Source: Achatina immaculata (Eukaryota; Mollusca; Gastropoda; Stylommatophora; Achatinidae). Taken from it: a stretch of 64,000 bases of DNA. Shown here piece after piece: positions 44,130-55,010 of this stretch (positions are counted from its first letter, which is position 1; each line of letters opens with the position of its first letter). The DNA lies in contig CM019693.1 of the NCBI GenBank assembly GCA_009760885.1, positions 43,797,433-43,861,432 on the forward strand, read 5' to 3'. The position numbers and the translations under genes are program-made. The notes below the pieces were generated by a model that did not search any database, was not told the DNA's origin, and saw only the letters and a list, made by a program, of their open reading frames with translations.

Positions 44130-44720
44130 TTAGATAACGAGATTAGGTTACATGACAAGATCAACATTAGATAATGAGACAATTCTAGACTGCGAGACTA
44201 GATGATAAGGCAACTAGACTCCGAGACTAGATGACGAGACAACTCTATACTGTAAGGCTAGATTATGATACAATTCTAGACTGCAGTACTAAATGGAGAG
44301 ACTACTTCAGACGGCGAGACTAGATGACGAAACAACTCTACACTATGAGACTAGATTACGAGACAACTCTGCACTGTGAGGCCAGATGACGAGACAACTT
44401 TACACGGTGAGACTAGATGACGAGACATCTCTACACCGTGAAACTAGATAAGGCAAGTAGACCACGAGACACAATGACGAGATAACTCTAGACTGTGAGA
44501 CTAGAAGATGAGACAACTCTATACTGGGAGACTAGATGACGAGACAACTATAGACTGCGAGACCAGATGATGAGACATCTCTAGACTGGGAGGCTAGATG
44601 ACGAGACAATACTAAATGACAAAACTAGACAGTCGGGTGATTCTAAAACTAGAAACTGGGCGACGAGACGGTTCAAAATGGCGAAATTAGATGACGAGAC
44701 AATTTCAGATGGCGCAACTA
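44130..44720. repeat. About 30-bp minisatellite, array 1
   Basis: Diverged units of gagactagatgacgagacaa plus ctctagactgc. It is introduced by ggttacatgacaagatcaac, a leader also found at 46595 before array 2. Confidence 0.85.
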
Positions 44721-44965
44721 GATGACGAGAAGATACAAGATGGCTAAGGGAGAATGGAAGAAAAAGACCGCCCTAGAGTGCAGGCAAACATGGAGAAATA
44801 CAAGATCCAGAGTACGCGACAGTGAAATATTCGGAGGGGATCAAGGTATTAACTTTGACTAGACAATAAACACAGAGCATGTTAGTGCTGGTTTGATCAC
44901 AGACAGACAGAATAAATGGGCGGCTAACGCTGGTTAAAGCTGGGAAACCCGAGAGCAAGCATAAA

Positions 44966-45178
44966 TCAGTCATCATAGCCAGGATGTGCTGGGTACCCCA
45001 GTACGGCGACCCAATAGAACACGCTGGGGGAAGTCAGATCTTGCAGTGTCTGGTTGCCTGTGAGGATTACAACAAATGCGGACACGGGATCTGGTGACGG
45101 CAAGGTCACGTCGGGGTCGAGTGTCGCGCGAAGATCAAAGGCGCCTCTGGTTGACAAGACAAGGTGTGCGATGTCAAG
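44966..45178. other. GC-rich exon-like block with splice motifs on both strands
   Basis: The minus strand is open for about 63 codons (FDLRATLDPDVTLPSPDPVS, AFVVILTGNQTLQDL), following a pyrimidine-rich acceptor-like tract ending ccag near 45150. The plus strand has a consensus donor, tcaag followed by gtaagaat, at 45178/45179. GC content is higher than around. It could be an exon of an unidentified gene on either strand. It does not resemble the missing N-terminus of the ZNRF3-like protein. Confidence 0.25.
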
Positions 45179-45504
45179 GTAAGAATGTTACAGGTGACGC
45201 TGCATTTTCCCCCCTCACGGTAAGGAAACAAATGCAGACAGCGTAAAGTTCTTGAGACCTTTCACACAACAAATGAAGTGTTACCTTTTTTTTTTTTTTA
45301 TCCCTGTTGGTCCGTTGTAAGACATACATAAGTGAATGGAAATGGCGGTTATATGTTTTATCATTTTCATTACGTTTTAAAAGAGATTGTAAATGTTAGA
45401 ATTCATAGTTGTTTCTAGTTCAAAATATTTCTTCTACATTGTTCTCACTTCATTGTTGCTGTTGCTGCTATTGTTGTTGTTGTGGTTGTTCTTCTTCTGT
45501 TGAA

Positions 45505-45905
45505 GCACATCACTGTGTCGGCCTGGGAATGGGTTATGGCGATTATTTTTTTCTGTCACAGAATGTAGGGGTGTGCAGTGCTTCTTTGGTAGACTTCACT
45601 GTCACGCTAGCCGACCCGGGACTGAAACCAGGGATAGCAACTGAGAGGTGGGACTGGGGTAGCAACTGAGAGGTGGGACTGGGGTAGCAACTGAGAGGTG
45701 GGACTGGGGTAGCAACTGAGAGGTGGGACTGGGGTAGCAACTGAGAGGTAGGACTGGGGTAGCAACTGAGAGCTGGGACTGGGGTAGCAACTGAGAGATG
45801 GGACTGGGGTAGCAATTGAGAGGTGGGACAGGGTCTTGGTCAGCTACTGTTCACCAACCCCGACGCCAGCACGTTCGCCGATTGACAGCTTCTTCACCCT
45901 AGTTA
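45505..45905 (+). repeat. Dispersed repeat family D, copy 2, containing a 25-bp minisatellite
   Basis: Family D landmarks are gaatgggttatggcgatta, gcagtgcttctttggtagac and cttggtcagctactgttcac. Inside it, 45637-45830 is about eight units of tagcaactgagaggtggga plus ctgggg (25 bp). Confidence 0.75.
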
Positions 45906-46162
45906 TGCATTATTTAACAGGTTGTCTTTATTTCACTCAGCGGTTGGCAGCAATTAACAGCTAGTAAGCCCTGCATGATAACTACAGAATCAAGTTTATT
46001 TACCCATCGGCCCTACAGGCCCCCGAGGATGGAGCAAACATGGCAGTAGATTCATTTGCTCTTATCAAAAACTGATCCAGAATCAAAACAAAACATGTTT
46101 TTGTACTAATACTTCTCAAAATTCTTATATTTCCGTTACAATTTTTTTCTTCATCGGCACAG

Positions 46163-46291
46163 CTGTCTGTCGTATCTAAAGTTCTAAGTTGTGTGTCGTA
46201 TCTAAAGTTCTAAGTTGTGTGTCGTATCTAAAGTTCTAAGTTGTGTGTCGTATCTAAAGTTCTAAGTTGTGTGTCGTTTCTAAAGTTCTAA
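46163..46291. repeat. 26-bp minisatellite, about five units
   Basis: Units of gtgtgtcgtatctaaagttc plus taagtt, nearly identical, which suggests recent expansion. Confidence 0.95.
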
Positions 46292-46579
46292 TAGCTATCT
46301 CCATAATCATGGCTGATCAAGACTCTTTATTTACTTTCACATCGATCTCATTCAGTTTCTGTATCTAGGTTTAGTCTGAGGTGAAAAAAGCAGAAAACAT
46401 AAGACAAGCTTGGTTTAATACTCTGATTACAAAACTCGGTTGATCAATCCCGTCTTGTCCGTTCTCGGGTAATGTTACAGTTTTCCCTTCTTCTACTGAT
46501 AGTGGTGTATGCAGTAATCCAGCATGCCTCGACGTGCATTAGAGGTTCTGTATTTCAGAGACTATTTTTCTAATTAAAT

Positions 46580-46940
46580 ATGTCGAATAACTAGGTTACA
46601 TGACGAGATCAACATCGATGAGGCAGTTCTAGGCTGTGAGACTAGATGATAGGGCAACTAGACTGCGAGACTAGATGACGAGACAAATCTAGACTGCGAA
46701 ACTAGATGATAAGGCAACTAGACTGCGAGACTAGAAGACGACACAACTCTATACTGTGAGACCAGATGACGACACAGCTCTGGACTGCGAGACCAGATGA
46801 CGACACAACTCTAGACTGTAAGACTAGATGACGAGACAACTATAGACTATGAGACAACTATAGACTGCGAGACTAGATGACGACACAAATCTAGACTCTG
46901 AGACTAAATGACGAGACAACGCTAGACTGAGACCGGGTAG
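46580..46940. repeat. About 30-bp minisatellite, array 2
   Basis: Same unit (gactagatgacgagacaa, tctagactgcga) and same leader (aggttacatgacgagatcaa) as array 1 at 44130-44720. Confidence 0.85.
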
Positions 46941-47257
46941 AATGGTGGGAGGTGGCAGCTGGAGCAGAACTTGCTACCTTCAGTCAGAGAAACCGCTTTG
47001 CTGTTGCAATCGGTCACTCTCATTGTCTCTTCACTACCTGCCCTCGTTGATATTCTTCATTCACTGAGATGTTTGTGGTCTTTCTGGGCACGTTCTCAGA
47101 CTATACTGGAGAGGAACTGGACCACAGCTTCTGCGTGGGGACCGCGAGTAAAAGTAGGCCCGCATCTTTAGCCCACGCTTTATATGAGGTTCTTGCTGGG
47201 TGATGACAGAGTAAGTCGGTCTATAAATTTGCTGTTGCAGTTGCCACCTATGATTTA

Positions 47258-47735
47258 TAGCATGGTTCGCAACCTTTTATGTTCATGGACCAACTGCATG
47301 TAAGTTACAGATGCCCTTGTGGTGTAGTGGTTAGTGCACGCGCTGCCGATCAAAAGGTCGCAGTTGGGAGGAATTTTTTTACGGATATACCGGCACCAGG
47401 GTTCATCCAGCCTCGAAAAATGGGTACCTCGGGCTTCCATAGGAAAACAAAGGCAGCGAGGTGCTGTAATCTCTACCTCAAATGCTGCGATGGCCTAGAA
47501 ATGTGAAGGCACTAACACTTCATATCTCTATGGCATGTAAATGTTACGGGGCTCAGAAAGACAATGTAAGTTATGGACTATTAGTTCATAAACAGTGCCA
47601 TAAACCCTTCATTGTTTTTATTCAAAATGGCACTTAAGTATCAACTTGATAACGGAGCCGGGGACCACGTGATACTACGCCATGGACTAGTTGTGGTCCG
47701 TAAGCCACAAGCTGCCGGCAACCACTGGTTTACGG
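47258..47735. mobile_element. hAT-like non-autonomous element interrupted by a SINE
   Basis: The left part catggttcgcaacctttta, ttcatggaccaactgcatg is roughly the inverse of the right part catggactagttgtggtccg, gccggcaaccactgg (47680-47735). Such GGTTCGCAACC ends are typical of hAT elements. A family A SINE sits between them. Boundaries are approximate. Confidence 0.45.
47306..47545 (+). mobile_element. tRNA-derived SINE family A, copy 3
   Basis: The head gatgcccttgtggtgtagtg, gttagtgcacgcgctgccga is tRNA-like. The core cctcgaaaaatgggtacctc, caaaggcagcgagg and tail ggcctagaaatgtgaaggca match the other copies. Confidence 0.8.
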
Positions 47736-47995
47736 TAAACTTCACAATATTCACTCTTTATTGTCAGTATTTACTTCTCACATCCCTGGTTATTCTCCTT
47801 AACTTCTCTTTTAAAGAGAATAACCAGGAAGTAACGACAATGCGTGTGGACGAACAGCATAACCAGAAAGGGGAAAGATTTCTACCAGGTTGTCATCACG
47901 CTGACGCTGCACAGCCTGTCTCCCAGGAAGCTGTGAGAGTAAAGGACTCGGGTTTTGCCCAGCTGTCAGGCACAGTGCCACTCTGGGTGCCTTTG

Positions 47996-48587
47996 TCATC
48001 TCGCTCTCCTTAGAACGACCTGAAACCATCTTTCTTTAAAGAAACGATAATATACCCTTAAAAGGATTGCCATAGTTCGCTCGCGTCTCTTGTCATGTTG
48101 CCCTGGGGAGACTGGTCCGGATAAGGTGCAGTGATGAAGATGTCTATCTCTTTGACTGATAGATTCGACAGCCATTACGTTAAACAAAGCCCCTTTGATG
48201 TCGTCGTTTGATCTCAACAACCAAGCGTACCTGGGCAGACCTCTGTGATGTCCACCACCAGTTACAAATGATGATCCGTGTGAGCGACAGCCGCGGAAGA
48301 GATCTGATTTTAAAAAGTCGTGGACATAATACCACCTGGCCGGCCAAGTAGACGGTCGAAAACGTAAAGTGAGAACTTGACAGTCTTGCACACTCTCGCA
48401 GCCAAATCGCCATTGTAATACCCGCTCTCTGAAGGCTTTGTTTGGATTTCCTATGGTTACACTAAATGAACACTCAAGAAGATCCTCGGGCGCCTGCTGG
48501 GCTGAGGAAATAATAAATGTGAGTCTCAAGTCATCGTGAAAGTTGTACTTCTTTGATGTTGCCATGAAAGACTGAATAACTGAAACA
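47996..48587 (-). CDS. Open frame of unknown function, possible exon
   Basis: A minus-strand frame is open for 269 codons from 48805. An acceptor-like acatctgtttcag just upstream of about 48588 would begin an exon with IQSF, then MATSKKYNFHDDLRLTFIIS. Further residues include LLECSFSVTIGN, WRFGCESVQDCQVLTLRF and ARWYYVHDFLKSDLFRG. The strand-like pattern ending in R-W-Y-Y recalls a beta-sandwich such as PLAT, but key signatures are not clear. A donor-like CCCAG followed by gtacgc lies near 48231. No relative was recognised; it could be a host exon upstream of the ZNRF3-like gene or an old transposon piece. Confidence 0.35.
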
Positions 48588-48711
48588 GATGTCACGTGAA
48601 TAATTACTAGTACATGCGTCATATCGACCAAAAGTGAACAATAAACACGAATATACATATATAGTATATGTATATATATACAGTATATGTCACGTGACAT
48701 CTGCAACTCGT

Positions 48712-48968
48712 AGGGATGTGAAGCGTTAGTGCCTTCGCATGTGTTGGCCACTACAGGATTTGAGATAGGGATGTCAGCATCTGTTCTCGCTGCTTTTGCT
48801 TTCATAGGGAAACCTTCAAGTATCTTTTTTGGGGTACTTTTTTTTTTAAATTGGAGGCTGGGTTGACACCGGTGCCAGCCGGTCTGAGAAAATTACGTTG
48901 GAGAGCAGAATCGACTCAGGAACTCTCTGGTCAGCAGGAGTGTGCACTAACAATTACGCCACCATATA
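48712..48968 (-). mobile_element. tRNA-derived SINE family A, copy 4
   Basis: Minus strand: tRNA-like head near 48900-48968 (gcgtaattgttagtgcacac), a core with agcgagaacag, and a tail with gaaggcactaacgcttcaca. Diverged, with a T-run at 48839-48850. Confidence 0.7.
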
Positions 48969-49059
48969 AGAGATGATCTTCTTCTTCAGCTTTCCGACCC
49001 AATAAGGCTCGTTGCTGTAGATAATAATTAGTGCATAAGTATACAACTATACACGAAGC

Positions 49060-50690
49060 ACTGCAGTAAAGCTGTAAATATCAAAATGTATAAACTAGGA
49101 AAAAAGTAGGAACAGCTTTATTATTTAACGACCACACAGTTGTGACCTTTCTGCGTGAGCCTTAACCATACAAACATATATAGGACGAAGAATCAGACAG
49201 AGGAAATAAAGTATAGATTCACATGAATCCTATGTTTTAAAAAAATAATAAAATGAATAGAGCATTTAGTGTGAAAAAATATGGAGCTTTTCGTTCAGAC
49301 ATGCGCCCGTTGCTACGTTCAAAATGTGCTCGTTCAGAAATGTACAGAAATGCGCATGGTGAAGCGTAGAGAATGTATAAATAGAGACTTGTGATGTGTG
49401 ATAGGTAGATCTGTCTACATGATATCTTAGCGGATAGGGAGTATGATTGTGGAAGATAGTGCACAAAACATTCATTATGTGTAACTGAATAACGAGTTCA
49501 AACCGTGTGGTTCCAGTGTGACACTCGCGACATTTTCTCTGATCCACCCCTATTAGCAAACAAGCATGAGACAAATCTTAAGGACATCCTCGTCTACAGA
49601 CACTTGAAGCGGAACCTCGCATATGCTGGCACCAGAAAATGTAACCGCCCTCGCTCAGATAGTGCACAAAACATTCATTATGTGTAACTGAATAACGAGT
49701 TCAAACCGTGTGGTTCCAATATGACACTCGCGACATTTTCTCTGATCCACCCCTATTAGCAAACAAGCATGAGACAAATCTTAAGGACATCCTCGTCTAC
49801 AGTCACTTGAAGCGGAACCTCGCAATGCTGGCACCAGAAAATTTAACAGCCCTCGCTCTGTTACCTGCCCTGTAGTTTGGGAAACAAAGTTACCTTTCCT
49901 AAAACTATCCTCACTCTTCACGACGGATTTACATGCGAGTTCTGTAATGTAATATATATCATCGTATGCAAAAGATGCAGGGTAACTTATATTGATTAAA
50001 CTGGCCTCAAACTAGGGGACCGCATGCACAAACATCTGTACAGTATCACCGAGCATGCTTCGAAACCAGTTCCGAATCATTTCAATGGCCCCAACTAGAG
50101 ACAAATCTGATTTTCTGGTAACAGCCATCAAACAATTTCATGCAGATGACACAAGCCGCGTAGCGCTTTAGAACCGCTACATGCAGGACTATGGGACGCT
50201 GGAACCACACGGTTTGAACTCGTTATACAGTTACACATATCAATCTCCTCTCCCACAATATTATAATTCCTCTCCACTAAGATATCATATAGATAGCTCC
50301 ACCTATCACACATCAAAAGTCTCTATTTACACATTCTCTATGCTTCACCGTGCGCATTTCTGTACACTTCTGAACGAGCACATTTTGAACGTAGCAGCGG
50401 GCGCATTTCTGAACGAATGTCGGATAAGGTCCATATTCTTTCAAGGCATTTCTGAACGAGTGTCGGAAAATCTACAAATCCTTTCAAGCTAAATGCTCTA
50501 TTCATTTTATTTATTTATTTATGTTAAACATATGATTTATATGAATCTATACTTTGTCTCCTCTCTCTGATTCTTCGTCCTGTATGTGTTTGTATGATTA
50601 AGGCTCAAGCCGAAACGTCACAACATTGTGGTCGTTAAGTAACAGAGCTGTTCGTACTTTTTTCCTAGTTTATACATATTGGTGCAGATA
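49060..50690 (+). mobile_element. Penelope-like element relic with inverted terminal repeats
   Basis: Between inverted arms (49060-49505 and 50207-50690) lie coding remains: DPPLLANKHETNLKDILV (twice, by duplication) and, near 49960-50100, CKRC...TYID-TGLKLGDRM and KPVPNHFNGPN. A later AIKQFHADD segment is followed by a run ending YMQDYGTLEPHGLNSL. CxxC with a GIY-YIG-like Y-I...TG..L..R motif and the downstream HF are typical of the C-terminal endonuclease of Penelope-like elements. Several stops show it is dead; the RT was not recognised. Confidence 0.7.
49457..49862. repeat. Two tandem copies of an about 202-bp segment
   Basis: gatagtgcacaaaacattca begins both copies (49457 and 49659). 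They run through ctgatccacccctattagca to aaatgtaaccgccctcgctc. Few differences separate them, so the duplication is younger than the element it lies in. Confidence 0.9.
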
Positions 50691-50699
50691 AAGTTTGCC

Positions 50700-51060
50700 T
50701 CTATTCCTCTCTATTCCTAATCTTCTCTCTCCAGTTGGTGACACCAGTTTCTCTTATATACTCTTTAATGTTGTCTTTCTAAATCTGTCTTGGTCTACCC
50801 CCTGGTCTTGTTTCCATCATCTCTTGTGCATACATAATTTTCTTTTGTCTGTTCTCTTTCATTCTTTTTACATGTCCCAGCCATCGTAGTCTGTTCAGTT
50901 TCAGCACATTTATAACTCGTTGGGATTTAAATAAGCTGTTCAGTTCAGTGTTCTTTCTAGCTCTCCATTTTCCACTGCTGGTATCCTTTATGGGCCCAGG
51001 GATTCTTCTTAGGATCTTGTTCATATAAGAGATACGTGAACAATAAATAAATAACAACTA
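50700..51060 (-). mobile_element. LINE 3' end fragment
   Basis: Minus strand: RISYMNKILRRIPGPIKDTS, KWRARKNTELNSL, NRLRWLGHVKRMKENRQKK and GGRPRQI, the usual C-terminal region of RTE-like elements with its RWLGHV motif. Confidence 0.8.
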
Positions 51061-51483
51061 TAAATTAATCCCACAATGGAAATTTTTATGATCTGCTTTG
51101 AGTGTCAAAGTCTGCTTGGTATCAGCCCACTACCAGAGGTTATAATTCCAAGGAAAAGAAGATAGGGTCTTGACCGATTATGGTTTAATCAGCCCTGATA
51201 TCAGTGAACACTTCTGCGCATGCTCCACGCCGTCAGATACGCTGATACTTGCATATAGGTCAGTAGGGACAACTATGAGAGAAGTAAATCTAATGAAACA
51301 CCTGGAGTGATATATTATGCCCACCATCTTGTGGAGTGTTTCATAGCGAAGCTGAGTACCGGTCACAGTCGTTAGGGCCAGCGAAACAGACGGATAGGGA
51401 GTGGGTTACAGCTATTTGTCTAAAGTTCTGGATGTACGTCAAAATTCAGGGTTCTGGGCAGAGCATGTTCAAGCTCAGGGTTG

Positions 51484-51925
51484 TCAATCTAGACATTTTA
51501 GATGTCTCTCTCTCTCTCTCTCTCTCTGACCCTTAAGTGCCCTAGGTACATGGGGGGGGGGGGGGGGCTTCCGTAAGGGTTTTCCATAAACGCCTGTTCT
51601 TTGCCTTTTTTCCCCTGCTCTTGGCCAAGTGAGCCCTCCATTGTTCAAAATCCTCTCTGTTGTTCTTCTCCGTGTCTCCTTTGGTCTACCCTTACTTCTG
51701 TTCCCACGTGGTGTCCATCTTAGTGCTATTTTTGGTAGTGAGTTGTCAGTCATTCGGAGCACATGTCCCAACCATCGCCAGTGTCTTTCCTCAATAATTG
51801 CTGTCTGTGATTTCATCTGCATTTCTGCCAACAAGATGTTATTTCTTATAGTGTTTGGCCAAAATATTCTAATTCTTCATAAACATTTAGTCTCGAACAA
51901 ATTCAGCTTGTTTTACATCTAGATC
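51484..51925 (-). mobile_element. LINE 3' end fragment
   Basis: Minus strand: IIEERHWRWLGHVLRMTDNS, IALRWTPRGNRSKGRPKETR, RTTERILNNGGLTW. It is preceded by a part recalling MLAEMQMKSQT. The 3' end adjoins a G16 run and a (TC)n stretch (51505-51528). Confidence 0.85.
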
Positions 51926-52139
51926 TCGACAATTTAGGTACCTTCTAGGTAATGAAAGCATCTGGATCAGAGATTCCCAGCCGTTTAACACCCGCGGACC
52001 TTTCGCACTACTCATAAACTGCATGCCAGTTCTATGAACTTTTACTTGTTTTCTATTTAATACTTGACATTTCTATGGCGCAGCCGCGGACAACCTGATT
52101 ATGCTAACAGGATCACAGATCTAGATCTTCTTCTTCGTC

Positions 52140-52375
52140 ATCGTTTGCTCCTCAAATGGTATGGTTGCGCTATGTCACAGTTATGCTCTATCGGCCCAAG
52201 ACATCCAACTTCGGCCCCACTCATTTCTAGGCCTGGGTTCGTCTTCATATTATGATCACTATTCACCTGGCCCACTATTGTTTGTTTCCAGGGCACCACT
52301 GTGAGACAGAGCAGGGTCTTGGCCGGATATGGTTCCCAATCTTGAAGCAAACAGTTATCTCGAATAGTGCGTATT
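52140..52375 (+). repeat. Dispersed repeat family D, copy 3
   Basis: Contains tttccagggcaccactgtga, gacagagcagggtcttggcc and atggttcccaatcttg, shared with the copies at 45.8 and 59.8 kb. Diverged. Confidence 0.4.
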
Positions 52376-52504
52376 CGGCTCCCAGATCTAGATCACAGTG
52401 ATAACTCTTGATAATTTTAAACCGAATCTAGATATTTCCAGATCAGTCCGCCTTTTTTTTTAAACAATGAGGATACTAAAAGAGTGAAATCCTTAACCTT
52501 TCAT

Positions 52505-52600
52505 TAACTGTTCGTATTTTTATCTGTTGTGTTATTTTTGTATGCAGTCCTTGAAAAAAATGCATTTGCCGAAATATTTGATGGTTGTATGATCACTGAT
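52505..52600 (+). repeat. Dispersed repeat with GGC/GCC-GAAA-type motif
   Basis: ttttatctgttgtgttattt, gcagtccttgaaaaaaatgc and tttgccgaaatatttg parallel 1505-1565 closely, so both derive from one repeat family. Confidence 0.5.
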
Positions 52601-52646
52601 AAGTGTTAACCTTACTTTATGTCACTCTCATTGCTGTCAACTTTCC

Positions 52647-52737
52647 TCTCTCTCTCTCTCTCTCTCTAATACACACACACACACGCACGCAAGCACGCAA
52701 ACACACACAACACACGCACGCAAACACACACATATAC
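52647..52737. repeat. (TC)n and (CA)n microsatellites
   Basis: A (tc)n run followed by acacacacacgcacgcaagc-type sequence. Open frames on either strand are artefacts. Confidence 0.9.
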
Positions 52738-53084
52738 AATTTGTCCACACATAAGGACAAAAAAAACAAATCTTCCATAATTGGGCCTCTCTTGTCAATT
52801 GATGTTCAAAGTATCTTAGTCTTGTTCCGGTTTCTTTAAAACACTCTTTCAGGTGTTGCAGATGCCAGACCTGTCGAAGCCGATTTTGGGACTCACTAGC
52901 CTGACCTTTGCGCATGCGCCAACAAATTCTCACGAAAAACAACTATAAAGTTCCCAGCTTAAACTGTGCTACAAGCATTAACTCTTTCCCTTGTAATTAG
53001 TTTGTACGTCCTTAAATCTATTAAAATGTCAAAATTTAAGCAATAAGAACAAACATTTTGAAACAAAATGGTTAAAAGACGATG

Positions 53085-53345
53085 TTTTTGTGAAAGAGAC
53101 AACGTGCTTTCGTGGGACATACAATGAGAAGAGGGAGCATTGAAAATATTGTAACAGGAATAAAACAGAAGGAAGAAGATCAAGAGGAAGACCAAGAGAA
53201 ATGATACTGGACAGTCTGACGGGATGGTGTGAGAGGAGATTACCAACTAAGCTGATGGCCTGCATGAAAGATCGTGTACTCTGGAGAAGCATAATAGCCA
53301 ACGCCAGTCGGCACGGCACCTGATGATGATGATGATGATGATTGT
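53085..53345 (+). mobile_element. LINE 3' end family B, copy 3
   Basis: Plus strand: agaggaagaccaagagaaat, gacgggatggtgtgagagga, aagatcgtgtactctggaga and gtcggcacggcacc, ending in (tgatga)n. Inverse of the 10430-10640 copy, with the same (GAT)n tail. Confidence 0.85.
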
Positions 53346-53349
53346 GAAA

Positions 53350-54455
53350 TGTATGATAATGGCTGATGGGGATGATATCAAAGCTTCTTGTAAACTTGCA
53401 AGTGTCACATTTAAAGCAAAATATCAAAATCTGAAAGAAAGAAAAAACATAAGAAACAAACGAACAAAACTATTAAAGGGGTGGTCAAATGGCACCGGAA
53501 TTGGAAACTGACTGACCAGACTAGAAACACGGCTAACTTAACAAAATAGCCGTGACCGTTAAAGCCTATCCATAGGCCACATAATAAACGAATGAATCAA
53601 ACTTGAAGCGGTGGGATAGGTCCTTGGCCAGCTCTTATTCACTGGTTCCCCGTTCCTCCCCCCATGTAGTCCCTGTAGCAGCGTCGCCTTAGATCACATA
53701 GTTCTGCCTTCGTCATCACACATTTCTCCAATTTTCCCTAACCGCAGCAACCACTCCTGGCTCACCTGACCGCATGATCTAAATTACATTCACTAGATCT
53801 CCAGTTCCCAAGTTCTACCTTTGTATCCGCCGCCGTCGGCCCGTACATAGCTCGGTATCTGCGCTACGGTCGAGCAAGGAAACATGGCGGCCATCTCATC
53901 CCCTTATCTCAAGTATCTGCCCATTCTTTTCTAGAGCTCGCTATACAAACCCAGACAACGGTCACTTCAAAACTAGAACGCCGTATATCGCTGTTTTCAC
54001 GGAACAAACCACGTGAACAACGAAAGAAACAACTGGATTCATATTGTGTGTACCAGGCACTTATTTCACACAAACAATACTGTACTAGAAATTAGCCATA
54101 TTTATATATTCATCATATTCATCATCAAAAAGAAAGCGTCTATACGTATACATCAAACTAAATATATAAATGAACACTACATGACTTGCAATGAAGCTTT
54201 GATAAGAACTATTAAAAGTATTTCAAACGAAGGAAGTTTTATTCATTAACGAAAAAAAAGTTTTAATGTTTCACTTATCCTCTTATTCGTTCAAATAACA
54301 TATAGGGCGAGAAAAAGAAAGAAAGAAAATTGACACATGTCTTTACTCAAGATGTGGAATGAAGAAAGACCCTTGAAGCAAACGTTCACACCTGTCTAGG
54401 CATCGAGCAGGTGAGATAAGCAGGTTGTTCCAACTAGGGGCAAATTCAACGGTAG
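53350..54455. other. Stretch with no gene recognised
   Basis: Mixed composition. A weak family D-like phrase (ggtccttggccagctcttat) occurs at 53610-53640. No other repeat or frame of interest was seen. Confidence 0.35.
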
Positions 54456-54461
54456 TCTTTA

Positions 54462-54465
54462 CACT

Positions 54466-54503
<38 letters not shown>

Positions 54504-55010
54504 TACCATCATCATCATCATCATGTGCCGTCTCCCCACGGAAGGTTGGCTGCAGTGAGTTTCCAAACCTGGTGTTTCCGGATTCGTAGCGCACTAGGCC
54601 AAGCTGCTCCCTGTCCATCTCTTGATGTTGTCCACCTGTCTATGTCACTGTCGTCCCCTTCTTCTCGTCCCTTCGATCTTGCCCCCTAGGAAGGGTCTTC
54701 AGTATAATCTTGTTCCTCTTGACGTCCCCATGGTATCTTAGCTGTCTTGTTTTTATGATGTTCAATAATTTTTTTTCTAGCCGGCTTAGTACTTCTTTGA
54801 CTTTTTTTGTTTGTTTTCTTCTCTGTTCACAGGACATGCCCTATTACTTCCATACGTTCACATTTCAACGGCCTCGATTTTCTTTTCTGTTGTCTTATTC
54901 AAGGTCCAAGCTTCTACATCATAAAGGAATGTTGAGTATATGTAGCATTTTACCATACCTAGTTTCAGCTGCTGTGATATTTGTTTTGACGTAAGGATCT
55001 TCTTCATTCT
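54462..55010 (-). mobile_element. LINE 3' end fragment with (GAT)n tail
   Basis: Minus strand: SRLEKKLLNIIKTRQLRYHG, DVKRNKIILKTLPRGQDRR recalls the RTE-like R-x-L-R-Y-x-G-H region, with LGLVRYESG and TVEFAPSW further on. Plus-strand (atc)n at 54465-54522 is the likely 3' tail. Confidence 0.65.

Noticed and set aside
44966..45157. Missing N-terminal exon of the ZNRF3-like gene
   Set aside because: The AFVVIL segment is only superficially like the AFVEVVLF start of the PA domain; downstream residues and phase do not fit.
51505..51528. (TC)n next to a LINE as a fourth case of tandem-repeat targeting
   Set aside because: The LINE there belongs to a different family and the repeat is on one side only.
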